DNA from: Christiangramia oceanisediminis
GTDB taxonomy: Bacteria > Bacteroidota > Bacteroidia > Flavobacteriales > Flavobacteriaceae
Length of the DNA stretch: 64,000 nucleotides
Direction: 5' to 3'
Assembly (NCBI RefSeq): GCF_022570735.2
Contig: NZ_JANCNS010000002.1
Location: forward strand, 496,001-560,000
Positions 8,596 through 17,612 of this stretch are shown here, in pieces (the stretch's first letter is position 1; each line of letters starts with the position of its first letter). The position numbers and the translations under genes were made by a program. Under the pieces are notes generated by a model. The model was given only the letters and a program-made list of their open reading frames with translations. It did not search any database and had not been told where the DNA came from.

Positions 8596-9429
8596 ATGAA
8601 AAAAATTCTGTTACCTACCGATTTCACACCAGTTGCCGATTATGCACTGAAATATGCTGCGAACCTGGCCAGTATGTTCGATGCCGAGATCATCGCACTA
8701 TACATGATAAAAAGAGAGGATGCATTCCTTAGCCGTAAGGAAGCCATGGAATTATATGAAAATATCGATTATCATAAACGCATAAATGAGTCTTTCGACA
8801 AATTCCTGGATAAAGATTTCCTTTCCGGGATAAAGGTTAAAACCGAGATCAGGAGACAGGTTGAATTTGATAAAATTGGAGCTCTTTCTGATATACTTGA
8901 TTTTGATGCGATCGTTATGGGTACTCACGGTGCTCACGGCCTTGAGGGAATGTTTATTGGTTCAAATGCAGAAAAGGTGGTGAGATCTGCCGGGGTTCCT
9001 GTTTTTGTAGTGAAAAAAACGCAGCCATATTTTAACCTGAAAAAAGTGATCATGGCCTGCGACCTGAATACCGATATGATCCCGGCCTTTAAGAAAGCCG
9101 ATGAATTCCTCAAAGATCACTCTTTGCATTATGACCTTATTTATGTGAACACACCTGAAGATTTTATGAGTACCGGTTTAATGGAAAATGATGTTGATAA
9201 ATTCTTTGAGGAGCAGGGAATGAAAAGGGATGAGTTCAAGAATAAGATAGTCTTTTATAATGATTTTAATATAGAGGCTGGGATTTACAATTATGCCGAA
9301 AAGGTTAAGGCCGATCTAATCGTGATGCCAACCCATGGTAGAAAGGGACTGTCCAGGATCATTTTCAATAGTCTCGGGGAAAAAATGGCAAATCATTCAG
9401 ACATTCCGGTTCTTACCGTCAAAGCATGA
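8596..9429 (+). CDS. Universal stress protein, two USP domains
   Basis: Cytoplasmic 277-aa protein of two tandem UspA domains (about 1-142 and 150-277). The nucleotide-binding loop is intact in domain 1 ('GTHGAHGLEG...GSNAEKVV') and modified in domain 2 ('PTHGRKGLSR...NSLGEKM'). A TAGTTTTG sequence at 8575-8582 fits the Bacteroidetes -7 box, though no good -33 is visible and the leader would be very short. Two more USPs occur in the island (56.7 and 62.0 kb). Confidence 0.92.
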   Translation: MKKILLPTDFTPVADYALKYAANLASMFDAEIIALYMIKREDAFLSRKEAMELYENIDYHKRINESFDKFLDKDFLSGIKVKTEIRRQVEFDKIGALSDILDFDAIVMGTHGAHGLEGMFIGSNAEKVVRSAGVPVFVVKKTQPYFNLKKVIMACDLNTDMIPAFKKADEFLKDHSLHYDLIYVNTPEDFMSTGLMENDVDKFFEEQGMKRDEFKNKIVFYNDFNIEAGIYNYAEKVKADLIVMPTHGRKGLSRIIFNSLGEKMANHSDIPVLTVKA

Positions 9430-9450
9430 TAGATCAACCTAAATATATTC

Positions 9451-9855
9451 TCAATCTTTGAAAAGCTGGTCCAGTTTTGAAAGGATGATCAGTTCAGATT
9501 TATTCACATCTGCATAAGAGTGAGCTATTTTGGAAGCGGTTTTCATAATAAGGTCTTTACGTTCGGGGGTGAACAGGGACCTGTTATCTAAATAGTAATC
9601 CTTGAATGTGTTAAAACTTTCTTCGGCAGCAGTGTTCTTATACTCCAGCCAGTCGAATACCACTTCCATTTGATGGATAACATCAGACCCAAAATGATCT
9701 TTATAGGCTTCGGTTGCCTTCCATTTTTTGAGGATAAGTTCCTTAAGGGTCTTTATTTCTTTTGGGTGCACAACTTTATCGGCAGCCGCCACCGAATAAA
9801 AAAGTGCTCCAAGCTTTTGATAAAATCGGTCTTTTAAATCGTCTTCTAACTTCAA
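9451..9855 (-). CDS. TerB-like cytoplasmic protein
   Basis: 134-aa helical protein. The segment 'VAAADKVVHPKEIKTLKELI' near residues 22-41 resembles the acidic, metal-binding-like loop of TerB/DjlA-type domains ('DG.v...E...l'). No signal peptide or TM. Convergent with the universal stress gene. Function unknown; the TerB link is by motif resemblance only. Confidence 0.6.
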   Translation of the reverse strand: MKLEDDLKDRFYQKLGALFYSVAAADKVVHPKEIKTLKELILKKWKATEAYKDHFGSDVIHQMEVVFDWLEYKNTAAEESFNTFKDYYLDNRSLFTPERKDLIMKTASKIAHSYADVNKSELIILSKLDQLFKD

Positions 9856-10016
9856 AACATATCATTTTCATAAAGATAGTCAAGAGTTTTGAAAACTTAC
9901 TCAAATGGAATCGAAAAATAATAGTAAGTTGCTGTTTCTTAGAATGTTATAATTTTATTGTCTAGTTTCATTATTTAAAGAGTGATAAATCCTTCCGTAT
10001 AAAAATCATTAGAAAA

Positions 10017-12656
10017 ATGATTCAAAATGCGTATTCGGTAAAAATTGATGAATTATTAAACCGCCTTGGAACCCGGGCTGATTCCGGTTTAAGTTCTGAA
10101 GAAGCTGCTTCGCGCCTAAAAAAATATGGCGCCAATCTCCTGAGTCAGAAAAGACCGAGGAGTGCCTGGAAAATTTTTTTCGAGCAGTTTTTGAACCCCA
10201 TTGTGTACATTTTACTGGGAGCAATGATACTTGCCTTTCTTTTTAGCGAGACGATTGAAGGCATCGCAATATTGCTGGTTGTCATAATCAATTCGATTAT
10301 AGGTTTCGCAATGGAATACCAGGCGGTGAAATCGTTCGATGCCCTTAATAAGATGGTTCAAACTAACTCAAGAATAATCAGGAATGGGCAAGAAATTAGT
10401 CTTCCATCCAGTCAGGTGGTTCCCGGGGATATTCTTTTGATCAAGGAAGGTGAGGTAATTCCGGCCGATGCAAGGATAATTGATCAACAAAGTTTGCTTG
10501 TAAAAGAATCAATGTTAACCGGAGAAAGTGATGAGGTCGTTAAAAATGGTGGAATTTTATCAGGAGAAGTTAGAATAACCGATCAAAGTAATATGGTTTT
10601 TAATGGCACGATGGTATCCCGCGGTAATGCAAAGGTAATCGTTTGCCTTACGGGAGATAAGACCGCGATTGGAGAGATTAGCGAAATAAGCCGTAGTGCC
10701 CGCAAAAAAAGAGCGCCGCTTCAAAAAAAGCTCATCAGACTCACTAACTGGCTCATTATACTTACCCTGTCACTTTCGGCCATAATAGTGCTTACCGGTC
10801 TTTTTTCAGAAAATGATCTTGAACTTATGTTCAAAACCGGTATTGCACTGGCAGTTGCCGCGATTCCAGAAGGATTGCCAGTAGTGGCCACTCTTACCCT
10901 GGCTAGGGGAATGGTAAAACTTTCCAAAAGAAATATTGTGATCAAAAAGCTGGAGTCTGTTCAAACTCTTGGAGAAACCAATACCATTTGTACCGATAAG
11001 ACCGGAACGCTTACCGAAAATGATATGCAGCTCAAAGTTATTCAGTTCCATGATGAAAAATTGGAGCTTACAAACCAGGATATCCCAGGTTTGGCAAGAT
11101 CCCACGATTCGATGGCTGAATTTCTAAAGATTGCGGTCCTTTGTAATAATTCGAATCCATCTGGATCTAACCAGAACGGGGATGCACTGGAAAACGCATT
11201 GATGGGATTCGCACATGAAACCAATATAGATTTAATCAAAATCATCAATGAACATCCCGAGGTTAAGGAATTTCCCTTCGATGTTTCAACCAAACTTATG
11301 GCGACCGTCAATAAGGAGGGAGACCGGTTTAGTATTAACCTTAAAGGCGCACCCGAAAGTATATTCGAAAGATGCCGGTATGTTCTCGTAAACGGACAGA
11401 TCCAGGAATTTCAGGATTCTGCGAAATGGCTTGAAAAGGTTGAAGACCTGGCTTCCGATGGGTTAAAGGTTCTGGCTTTTGCCAGTAAACATATGGATAC
11501 TCTGCCAGGAGAAACTGAATTTAGTCAGGATCTGGTATTAATCGCTATTGCCGGATTCCTGGATCCACCCAGGGAGGATGTGGCTGAGGCTATTCAGGTC
11601 TATAATAAGGCTGGTATTTCGGTAAAGATGATAACCGGCGACCACCGTGGAACTGCTATTAATATTGCAAAAGCCACTGGAATTGTTGCTGCAGACCAGA
11701 TTGAAAATTTAAGCTTTCTGGGGACCGACTTAAAAGACTTCAAAAACCTTGATGAGGAAAAGAAAAAGCGTGTATTGGAGGCCCGGGTATTTGCGAGAAT
11801 GCTGCCAGCCCAGAAACTGGAACTGGTAAAATTTCTGCAGGAAAATGAAGGTGTGGTTGGCATGCTGGGGGATGGGGTTAACGATGCTCCTGCACTCAGC
11901 GAAGCAGATATCGGGATCGCCATGGGAATTAGAGGAACCGAAGCAGCCAGGGAAGTGGCAGATGTAATCCTGCTTGATGATAAATTTGTAGCGATTAAAC
12001 TAGCCATTCAACAGGGGAGGGCTATTTTTGAAAATATCAGGTATTTCGTGATATTTTTAATCTCCTGTAACCTGGCCGAGGTGATTTCGGTTGCGGCGGC
12101 TAGTTTTACCAAACTACCATTACCATTACTGCCATTGCAAATTTTATATCTCAATTTGATTACCGATATATTTCCTGCGCTTGCCCTGGGCTTGGGGAAG
12201 GGGAGTAGTGGGATCATGAAAATGCCTCCAAGGCCACCGGATGAACAGATCATCACCCAAAAACACTGGATTGCTACTATCATATATGGTACTTCGGTCA
12301 CTATCGCAGTAATTGGAGCTGTGATCTATTCCCATTTTTATTTAAAACTAGAGTACACAGCGGTTAATAATATCGCTTTCAATACGCTTGTTCTGGCCCA
12401 GTTATTAAACATTTTTAATTTGCCTTCCAGGAAAGTCTCATTTTTAAAAAATGAGGTTACCAAAAATAAGTGGGTATGGATTTCCATTGCAGTCTCTTTA
12501 TTTATAACTTATTTGGGGTATGCCATTCCTTTCCTCAGCGAAGCGCTCTCATTGAAGGTTTTAAAATCAGAACATTTAGTTATTGCTCTTCTATTCTCAA
12601 CATTTTCACTAGTATTATCTCAAATCCTCAAGCGAATAGGTTTGATCAAAATATAG
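10017..12656 (+). CDS. Type II cation-transporting P-type ATPase (Ca2+-like)
   Basis: 879-aa ion pump of the P2 (SERCA/PMCA-like) class. Order of domains: N-terminal cation ATPase domain (1-70), TM1-2, actuator with 'LTGES' near 165, TM3-4 with 'AAIPEGLP' (the PEGL ion site of type II pumps) near 283, phosphorylation site 'DKTGTLTEND' near 326, N domain with 'KGAPE', hinge 'MLGDGVNDAPAL' near 618, and six C-terminal TMs. Most likely exports Ca2+ (possibly Mn2+); specificity is inferred. It is the last chromosomal gene before the island. Confidence 0.88.
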   Translation: MIQNAYSVKIDELLNRLGTRADSGLSSEEAASRLKKYGANLLSQKRPRSAWKIFFEQFLNPIVYILLGAMILAFLFSETIEGIAILLVVIINSIIGFAMEYQAVKSFDALNKMVQTNSRIIRNGQEISLPSSQVVPGDILLIKEGEVIPADARIIDQQSLLVKESMLTGESDEVVKNGGILSGEVRITDQSNMVFNGTMVSRGNAKVIVCLTGDKTAIGEISEISRSARKKRAPLQKKLIRLTNWLIILTLSLSAIIVLTGLFSENDLELMFKTGIALAVAAIPEGLPVVATLTLARGMVKLSKRNIVIKKLESVQTLGETNTICTDKTGTLTENDMQLKVIQFHDEKLELTNQDIPGLARSHDSMAEFLKIAVLCNNSNPSGSNQNGDALENALMGFAHETNIDLIKIINEHPEVKEFPFDVSTKLMATVNKEGDRFSINLKGAPESIFERCRYVLVNGQIQEFQDSAKWLEKVEDLASDGLKVLAFASKHMDTLPGETEFSQDLVLIAIAGFLDPPREDVAEAIQVYNKAGISVKMITGDHRGTAINIAKATGIVAADQIENLSFLGTDLKDFKNLDEEKKKRVLEARVFARMLPAQKLELVKFLQENEGVVGMLGDGVNDAPALSEADIGIAMGIRGTEAAREVADVILLDDKFVAIKLAIQQGRAIFENIRYFVIFLISCNLAEVISVAAASFTKLPLPLLPLQILYLNLITDIFPALALGLGKGSSGIMKMPPRPPDEQIITQKHWIATIIYGTSVTIAVIGAVIYSHFYLKLEYTAVNNIAFNTLVLAQLLNIFNLPSRKVSFLKNEVTKNKWVWISIAVSLFITYLGYAIPFLSEALSLKVLKSEHLVIALLFSTFSLVLSQILKRIGLIKI

Positions 12657-12814
12657 CTAATAAAATAACCTTTCAGGGCCTGAACCTGGCGGTATGTCCT
12701 GTACTTGAATAAAAATTATGAGAATAGAATCGTTGGATCAACGAGGAAGTGTACCCGATATAGATCTTATCGAATTTTTCAGAATACAGTACATAAGTAA
12801 CAAATTCTTCCATA

Positions 12815-12846
12815 AAAAAATCCCTACAAAAATGCAGGGATTTTTT
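12815..12846. terminator. Terminator flanking the tRNA fragment
   Basis: An 11-bp perfect stem (AAAAAATCCCT / AGGGATTTTTT) with a 10-nt loop. It works in both directions and sits where the terminator of the original minus-strand tRNA gene would be, just past its 3' end. Confidence 0.85.
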
Positions 12847-12850
12847 ATTG

Positions 12851-12890
12851 TAGCGAGACCGAGATTTGAACTCGGGACCTCCGGGTTATG
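12851..12890 (-). other. Attachment site: 3' half of a CAU-anticodon tRNA gene
   Basis: Read on the minus strand, these 40 bases give the anticodon CAT and the rest of the loop (AA), the 3' strand of the anticodon stem (CCCGG), a 5-nt variable loop (AGGTC), a perfect T arm (CCGAG, loop TTCAAAT, CTCGG), the acceptor 3' strand TCTCGCT and discriminator A. The 5' half of the tRNA is missing; the sequence upstream does not fold with it. This is the pattern left when a tyrosine recombinase integrates at the anticodon loop of a tRNA-Met/fMet/Ile2-type gene. The intact gene should be at the island's far end. Confidence 0.8.
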
Positions 12891-12996
12891 AAAATATTCT
12901 GCTAGAAGTTAAATCTATCTAAAACACCTGAAAATCAATTAGTTAATGTTGTTTTGATAAATTTTGATATTATATAATATGGCCTAAAATCAACCG

Positions 12997-13017
12997 ATTC
13001 TGTACTTATTCTGTACT
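12997..13017. repeat. Tandem ATTCTGTACT repeats before the integrase
   Basis: Two perfect copies of ATTCTGTACT (12997-13006 and 13008-13017) are spaced one turn of the helix apart, about 50 bp before the integrase start and 110 bp inside the tRNA fragment. Position fits recombinase arm-type or excisionase binding sites, or an integrase operator. Confidence 0.5.
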
Positions 13018-13066
13018 AGTTTTTAGGTGTAAATTATTATATTACAGGGTTTTAAATCCTAACTGT

Positions 13067-14398
13067 ATGGCAAATTTAAAGATTGTTTTGAGGAAAAACA
13101 TGAAAAAGAAGGATGGAAGGATACCTCTGGCCTTAAGAATTAGCGAAAATTATAAAACGAATTATGTTTGGCTGGGACATTCTGTATTTGAAAAAGATTG
13201 GGATAACGTTGCTTGTAAGGTTAAAAAGACTCATCCAAACTTTAAGCAGTTAAATAACTTTTTGATGAAAAGGATGATTGAAGTCAATGATATCTATTTC
13301 AATGCAGAGAAAAAAATTACGCCAAGGCAAATAAAACAAAAATTAAAAGGGCCAGATGGCTCTAAATCTTTCTTTACTGTTGCCACTGAACATATTCAAA
13401 GTAAATATGACACGGGAGTTTTTTCAGTTGCTAAAGCGCAGTTATCAATACTATATAATATTGAAGAATTTATACAACTAAAGAATTCGAGAAGTAAGGC
13501 AAAAATCATCCAAGAAATTAAACAAAGACGGTTAAAGCGAGTGAGCGAGGCAAGAAGATCTAAATATCACTGGATGGATGGCGTTGCATATTTTAAAAAA
13601 AATGATAACCTAAGATTCAGGGATATTGACGAATCTTTTATTAGAAAATATAAGACATTTTGTTCTTCTTACCTGAATCATAAACCAAGGACAATAACCA
13701 ATCAGCTTATTTTCATTAGAACTCTTTATAATATTGCAATTAAAGAAGGAGTAATTGCCCAGAAATATTATCCTTTTGCTGGTGAGAAAGAGAAAATTAG
13801 AATATCCTCAGGTAATAAAATTGGATTGAATGTAGAAGAAATTGAGAAGATAGAATCACTCGAATTAGAGAAGTACAGAACTATATGGCATACTCACAAC
13901 ATATGGTTGTTTTCTTTTTATTTTGCCGGGATGCGAATCTCAGATGTAATTAAATTAAAATGGTCTGATTTCAAGGATAACCGTTTATACTATGTCATGG
14001 AAAAAAATGGTAAGCCTTTAAGTTTAAAAATTCCTGATAAAGCTAGGATTATAATTGATTACTATCGCCCAGATAAGAAATTAAATAACGGATATTTATT
14101 CCCTTTTTTACGGGAAGTAGATCAAACCCAAGCTGAACGAATTTATACAAGGACAAAGAGCACCACTAAACTTCTCAATAAATATTTAAAAAGAATAGCT
14201 AAACTCTGTGGCATTGATAAAACATTATCGAATCATATAGCCCGTCATAGCTTTGGAAATATTGCAGGTGATAGAATTCACCCTTTAATGCTGCAAAAAT
14301 TATATAGACATAGTGATTTAAAAACCACTTTAAATTATCAGGCAAATTTTATTCATCGTGATGCTGATGAAGCTCTGGATAGTGTTATTAACTTTTAA
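13067..14398 (+). CDS. Tyrosine recombinase / island integrase
   Basis: 443-aa site-specific recombinase that should integrate and excise the island. N-terminal arm-binding domain, then a SAM-like core-binding domain ('FIRKYKTFCSSYLNHKPRTITNQLIF' region, about 185-230), then the catalytic domain: Arg in 'AGMRISDVIKLKW' near 290, 'HIARHSFGNIAGD' near 390 giving HxxR, His in 'LYRHSDLKTT' near 416 and the nucleophile Tyr in 'TLNYQ' near 424. All key residues are intact. It points away from the attachment site. A broken copy of its 3' end lies at 17.23-17.46 kb. Confidence 0.92.
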   Translation: MANLKIVLRKNMKKKDGRIPLALRISENYKTNYVWLGHSVFEKDWDNVACKVKKTHPNFKQLNNFLMKRMIEVNDIYFNAEKKITPRQIKQKLKGPDGSKSFFTVATEHIQSKYDTGVFSVAKAQLSILYNIEEFIQLKNSRSKAKIIQEIKQRRLKRVSEARRSKYHWMDGVAYFKKNDNLRFRDIDESFIRKYKTFCSSYLNHKPRTITNQLIFIRTLYNIAIKEGVIAQKYYPFAGEKEKIRISSGNKIGLNVEEIEKIESLELEKYRTIWHTHNIWLFSFYFAGMRISDVIKLKWSDFKDNRLYYVMEKNGKPLSLKIPDKARIIIDYYRPDKKLNNGYLFPFLREVDQTQAERIYTRTKSTTKLLNKYLKRIAKLCGIDKTLSNHIARHSFGNIAGDRIHPLMLQKLYRHSDLKTTLNYQANFIHRDADEALDSVINF

Positions 14399-14648
14399 TT
14401 TGAGATTATCTTTCTTAAGTTTAATCTTATGATAATCCTTACATTATGTTATCTTTACTTGATTTCTTATATAAAATCTAAGCTTTAATTTTGACACCGG
14501 ATATTTTTCACCATCATTTAAAAATTTTAATATCCTGAATAGAATGGCTCGATACGGCATGAACTTAGACCAAATTTTATTTAGTTCTCTATCAAAATAA
14601 TTGAATGCCTTAATTTTTCGGCCTATTTAACTAACCAAAAATACCTAT

Positions 14649-15656
14649 ATGGAAATTTATCTAATTATCGGAATAATCCTGTATGTCGCCATAGTTCTGG
14701 ATATTCTGCAAACCACTTTATCCATGCAGGGTGGGGGTTGGCTTACCAGCCGTTTTTCACATTTTTTCTGGAAGTTTTTATTGCTGATTTCTGGCAGGAA
14801 CGGTAATTCTAAATTGCTGGCCCATGCGGGTTATTTTCTACTAATTTCTATTGTGCTAATCTGGGTATTCTTTTTATGGGCGAGCATGGTTTTTATACTT
14901 TATTCTTCTCCTGGCTCTATTATAGATAGTACCACAAAAATTCCGGCCGGTTTCTGGCAAATTACGTATTATAGTGGATTTACGGTTTCAACTTTAGGAA
15001 TGGGGGATTATGTAGCCTCCACCGATCTTTGGAGGGTACTTACCACTATATATTCCTTTACAGGGCTTATTCTCCTCACCATGTCTGTCACCTATTTTAT
15101 TCCGGTCCTTTCAGCAGTCATAGACCAGCGTAAACTTGGCATAAGTTTAAGTACACTGGGAAGCAGTCCCGAAGAAATTGTAATGAGTGCCTGGAATGGT
15201 GAAAATTTCGATCGGCTAACAGGTAAAATTGATGAAATTTCAGACTCCATAATCAAATATAGCCAGCAACACCGGGCTTACCCGGTAATTCACTATTTTC
15301 ATAATAATAAAGGGAAAAATGCGATTATTCTGCAACTGGCAAGGCTTTATGAAGCTTTGTTGATTATTTCAGATCAAATTAAAGAGGAATTCAGACCTGA
15401 TTCTAAAGACATAAAACCACTAATAGTAGCTTATGATAATTATTTTGAAGTAATCGCCGAGGTAACCCACATGAGGCTCTTACCTTCGGGCCCTCCGGCT
15501 TCAACTACTCATAGGCTTTTAGAAAAGGAACTTATACTGGAGAATTTTGATACGGATGGGTTTTCAGCAAAGGTGAGCAAAAATCGTCTATTTTTCAAAA
15601 CTTTAGTGCGTCAGGAAGGATGGAATTGGGAACATGTAGACACAAAATATTCTTAA
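14649..15656 (+). CDS. Two-TM ion channel protein
   Basis: 335-aa membrane protein with N-terminal helices, then a pore region with 'STLGMGDYV' near residue 118, a variant of the K+ filter TVGYGD, and a last pore helix ('LILLTMSVTYFIPVL'). The C-terminal 190 residues are soluble and not a recognisable RCK domain. Likely a K+ or other cation channel; the Met in place of Tyr in the filter makes selectivity uncertain. Stands alone between the integrase and the copper storage gene. The 250 bp before it hold no gene. Confidence 0.75.
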   Translation: MEIYLIIGIILYVAIVLDILQTTLSMQGGGWLTSRFSHFFWKFLLLISGRNGNSKLLAHAGYFLLISIVLIWVFFLWASMVFILYSSPGSIIDSTTKIPAGFWQITYYSGFTVSTLGMGDYVASTDLWRVLTTIYSFTGLILLTMSVTYFIPVLSAVIDQRKLGISLSTLGSSPEEIVMSAWNGENFDRLTGKIDEISDSIIKYSQQHRAYPVIHYFHNNKGKNAIILQLARLYEALLIISDQIKEEFRPDSKDIKPLIVAYDNYFEVIAEVTHMRLLPSGPPASTTHRLLEKELILENFDTDGFSAKVSKNRLFFKTLVRQEGWNWEHVDTKYS

Positions 15657-15770
15657 TTATTTTACATCTAAGTTAAAATAATTTAAAACAGAAAGACCTT
15701 AGCATAATTTTAAAAGTAATTTTTAATGTGCATGCTTAATTTTATGTAGAATCAAAAAATTTAATAAATT

Positions 15771-16091
15771 ATGAGAAATGAAAAACTAATTAAAGCCCTT
15801 GGAAATTGTATTAACCATTGTAATTTTTGTGCAGATGCCTGTCTTGATGAAGATGATGTAAAGATGATGGTAGATTGTATTCGTATAGACCATGTTTGTG
15901 CTGAAGCCTGTTCTGCCTTAAGTCAAATTTTAGCAACCAGTTATAAAGATGTACAGGGGTTAGTTGATTATTGCAAAAAAGTATGCGAAAAATGTGCTCA
16001 GGAATGTGATAAACATGATGCACAGCACTGTAAGGATTGTGCGAAAGCATGTCGCGAATGTGCAGAAGCTTGTGCTACTTTTAAAGCTTAA
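15771..16091 (+). CDS. Four-helix-bundle copper storage protein (Csp-like)
   Basis: 106-aa protein with 16 Cys spaced as CxxxC and CxxC along predicted helices ('NCINHCNFCADACLD', 'KVCEKCAQEC', 'HCKDCAKACRECAEAC'). This matches the Csp/DUF326 family, whose four-helix bundles bind many Cu(I) ions through inward-facing Cys. No signal peptide, so it is a Csp3-like cytosolic form. A close paralog with the same 16 Cys is at 24.96 kb. A strong terminator follows. Upstream, positions 15732-15752 resemble (17 of 21) a stretch of the shared copA/regulator promoter block, in an AT-rich context, so this may be chance. Confidence 0.9.
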   Translation: MRNEKLIKALGNCINHCNFCADACLDEDDVKMMVDCIRIDHVCAEACSALSQILATSYKDVQGLVDYCKKVCEKCAQECDKHDAQHCKDCAKACRECAEACATFKA

Positions 16092-16115
16092 AGATTTAAA
16101 TCAAGTTTTGTTAAA

Positions 16116-16140
16116 AACCCGGCCACGTCCGGGTTTTTTT
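16116..16140 (+). terminator. Intrinsic terminator
   Basis: Perfect 7-bp stem (AACCCGG / CCGGGTT) with a 6-nt loop and a run of seven T, 24 bp after the stop of the copper storage gene. Confidence 0.92.
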
Positions 16141-16265
16141 GAAAAAATTTGGAAGGTGACAGTGAAGTTGGTGTGACGATCCTGATGTGAAGCATATGAA
16201 TTTAAATCCCATAAAAGAGATAGGGTAGATGGACGAAGTATAAAATTTATAGTATAATATAAGGC

Positions 16266-17030
16266 ATGGACAAACCGGCAATTCAGGCAAATAAAGAAGT
16301 TATTGTTGTGAGTGGAAGCAGTGGGCTAACCATATTAACGAACTTGCTAAAAAGTATCTTGTCGTAGGGCTGGATAATGTGGGTTATCCCTTTCCTCCAC
16401 CCACGGCAGAATGTGTATGTATAGACTTCACCTCAGATACCAGTATAAAAAATGCCTTTGAACGAGTACGTTTTGCCTATGGAAATAGAATTGCCTCTGT
16501 GGTGCATCTTGCGGCTTATTATGATTTTTCATGAGAATCCAGCCCTCTTTATCAAAAAATTACTGTGGAAGGCACCGAAAGGCTTCTGAAAGAATTACAG
16601 GATTTTGAAGTGGAGCAGTCTGGGTAAAAACAAGGTTTATCCAAAAACCTATGCCTGTGGGAAAAATATACCAGCCGGAAGTTGCGGCCAGGGCCATTGT
16701 AGAAGTCGAAAAACAGTAGATCGGCTAAGGATGGTAGGATACCCTACGATTCAAACAATTTTACGAAATAAATTAGTGCCCGATTTTCTTGACCATTATA
16801 TGGCAAAATACGGGATTGAGGGTCAGTTAACAAATGAGCAAGAAGATCTACACAGAAAAGATAACCTTTGGGAACCCGTACCAGGCGATCCGGGTATTTA
16901 TGGCGATTTTAAGGACCGCGCGCAGGATTATAGTACCTTTGATCAGATTTACGAACACAAAAAAGTAATAGGGGTTTTTGGTGTCCCTATGCCGGGAGTG
17001 TCAATCCTTACACGAATAATGAAATCCTAA
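16266..17030 (+). pseudogene. Chimeric dehydrogenase pseudogene (epimerase N-part joined to SDR C-part)
   Basis: From ATG 16266 the translation starts like the epimerase at 3.1 kb ('VIVVSGSSGL'), loses frame after a small deletion at about 16329, then continues as 'VVGLD', 'TAECV', 'ASVVHLAAYYDF', hits a TGA near 16531, and goes on to 'ELQDFEVEQ' near 16615. Beyond that the sequence belongs to a different protein: 'YQPEVAARAIVEVEK', then after another frame change 'PTIQTILRNKLVPDFLDHY' and 'DNLWEPVPGD', the C-terminal end of a classical short-chain dehydrogenase. So two neighbouring dehydrogenase genes were fused by deletion and then decayed. An open stretch 16605-17030 is part of this remnant, not a gene. 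Confidence 0.85.
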
Positions 17031-17229
17031 ATGCTTTAAAAAGGAATTTGCAAAAATTATCTGGTCGGTTTAAAATAAAATGAAAGGTAAAGCAGAATGA
17101 CACATAATTATAAAAAACTGGAATTTAGCTGCAACTATTGACGGTTCCGTGCAATAGAATCCCATCAGAGGAAGATGGAGTGATTAATGCCTCCGTGAAC
17201 CTTTAAACAGAGAAACTGAACAATTTTAT
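17031..17229. other. Degenerate non-coding stretch
   Basis: About 200 bp between two pseudogenes with no open frame of note and no recognisable protein remnant. Read as debris of the same decayed segment. Confidence 0.5.
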
Positions 17230-17463
17230 TTATGATCAGATTACTACGAACCTTCTAAAAAACATTAAAAAAAATAGCTAAAAAGAAAAAATAAAAGTCT
17301 TTCTAATCACACCGCCAGACATACAAGATTGCCGGCGATTCCATTAATCCTTTAATGCTACAAATTATATAGACATAGTGATTTAAAAACCACCTTGAAT
17401 TATGGGGCAATTTTATCCATAAAGAAGCAGATGATGTACTGAATAGTGTGGTGAACTTCTAAA
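17230..17463 (+). pseudogene. Decayed second copy of the integrase 3' end
   Basis: The segment 17356-17463 closely matches the integrase 3' end (14280-14398): 'CCTTTAATGCTACAAA' against 'CCTTTAATGCTGCAAA', then 'ATTATATAGACATAGTGATT' identical in both, down to the stop. Upstream, 17310-17350 matches the HxxR region with a short deletion, and about 17250-17290 matches 'LLNKYLKRIAK'. Frameshifts and deletions make it inactive, although the codon context of the catalytic Tyr survives. It marks an older or tandem insertion at the same end of the island. Confidence 0.85.
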
Positions 17464-17612
17464 AAACAACATCTGCCATCTTTTTCGATTGTTAATTCAT
17501 TAATTTTTACAAGTTGGAAATCTAACGCCGTATGAAAAACCTAATTTCCTTTTTGATGACGTAGAAATTCTATTTTTGAATTTACCAATGATGGAATGGA
17601 CATAATTTTCCA

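Noticed and set aside
12719-12890. Short frame starting at ATG 12719
   Set aside because: It runs through the terminator and the tRNA fragment; chance frame.
16605-17030. 141-aa open frame as a gene
   Set aside because: It begins out of frame with the first part of the dehydrogenase homology and only later enters the SDR C-terminal frame; part of a pseudogene.
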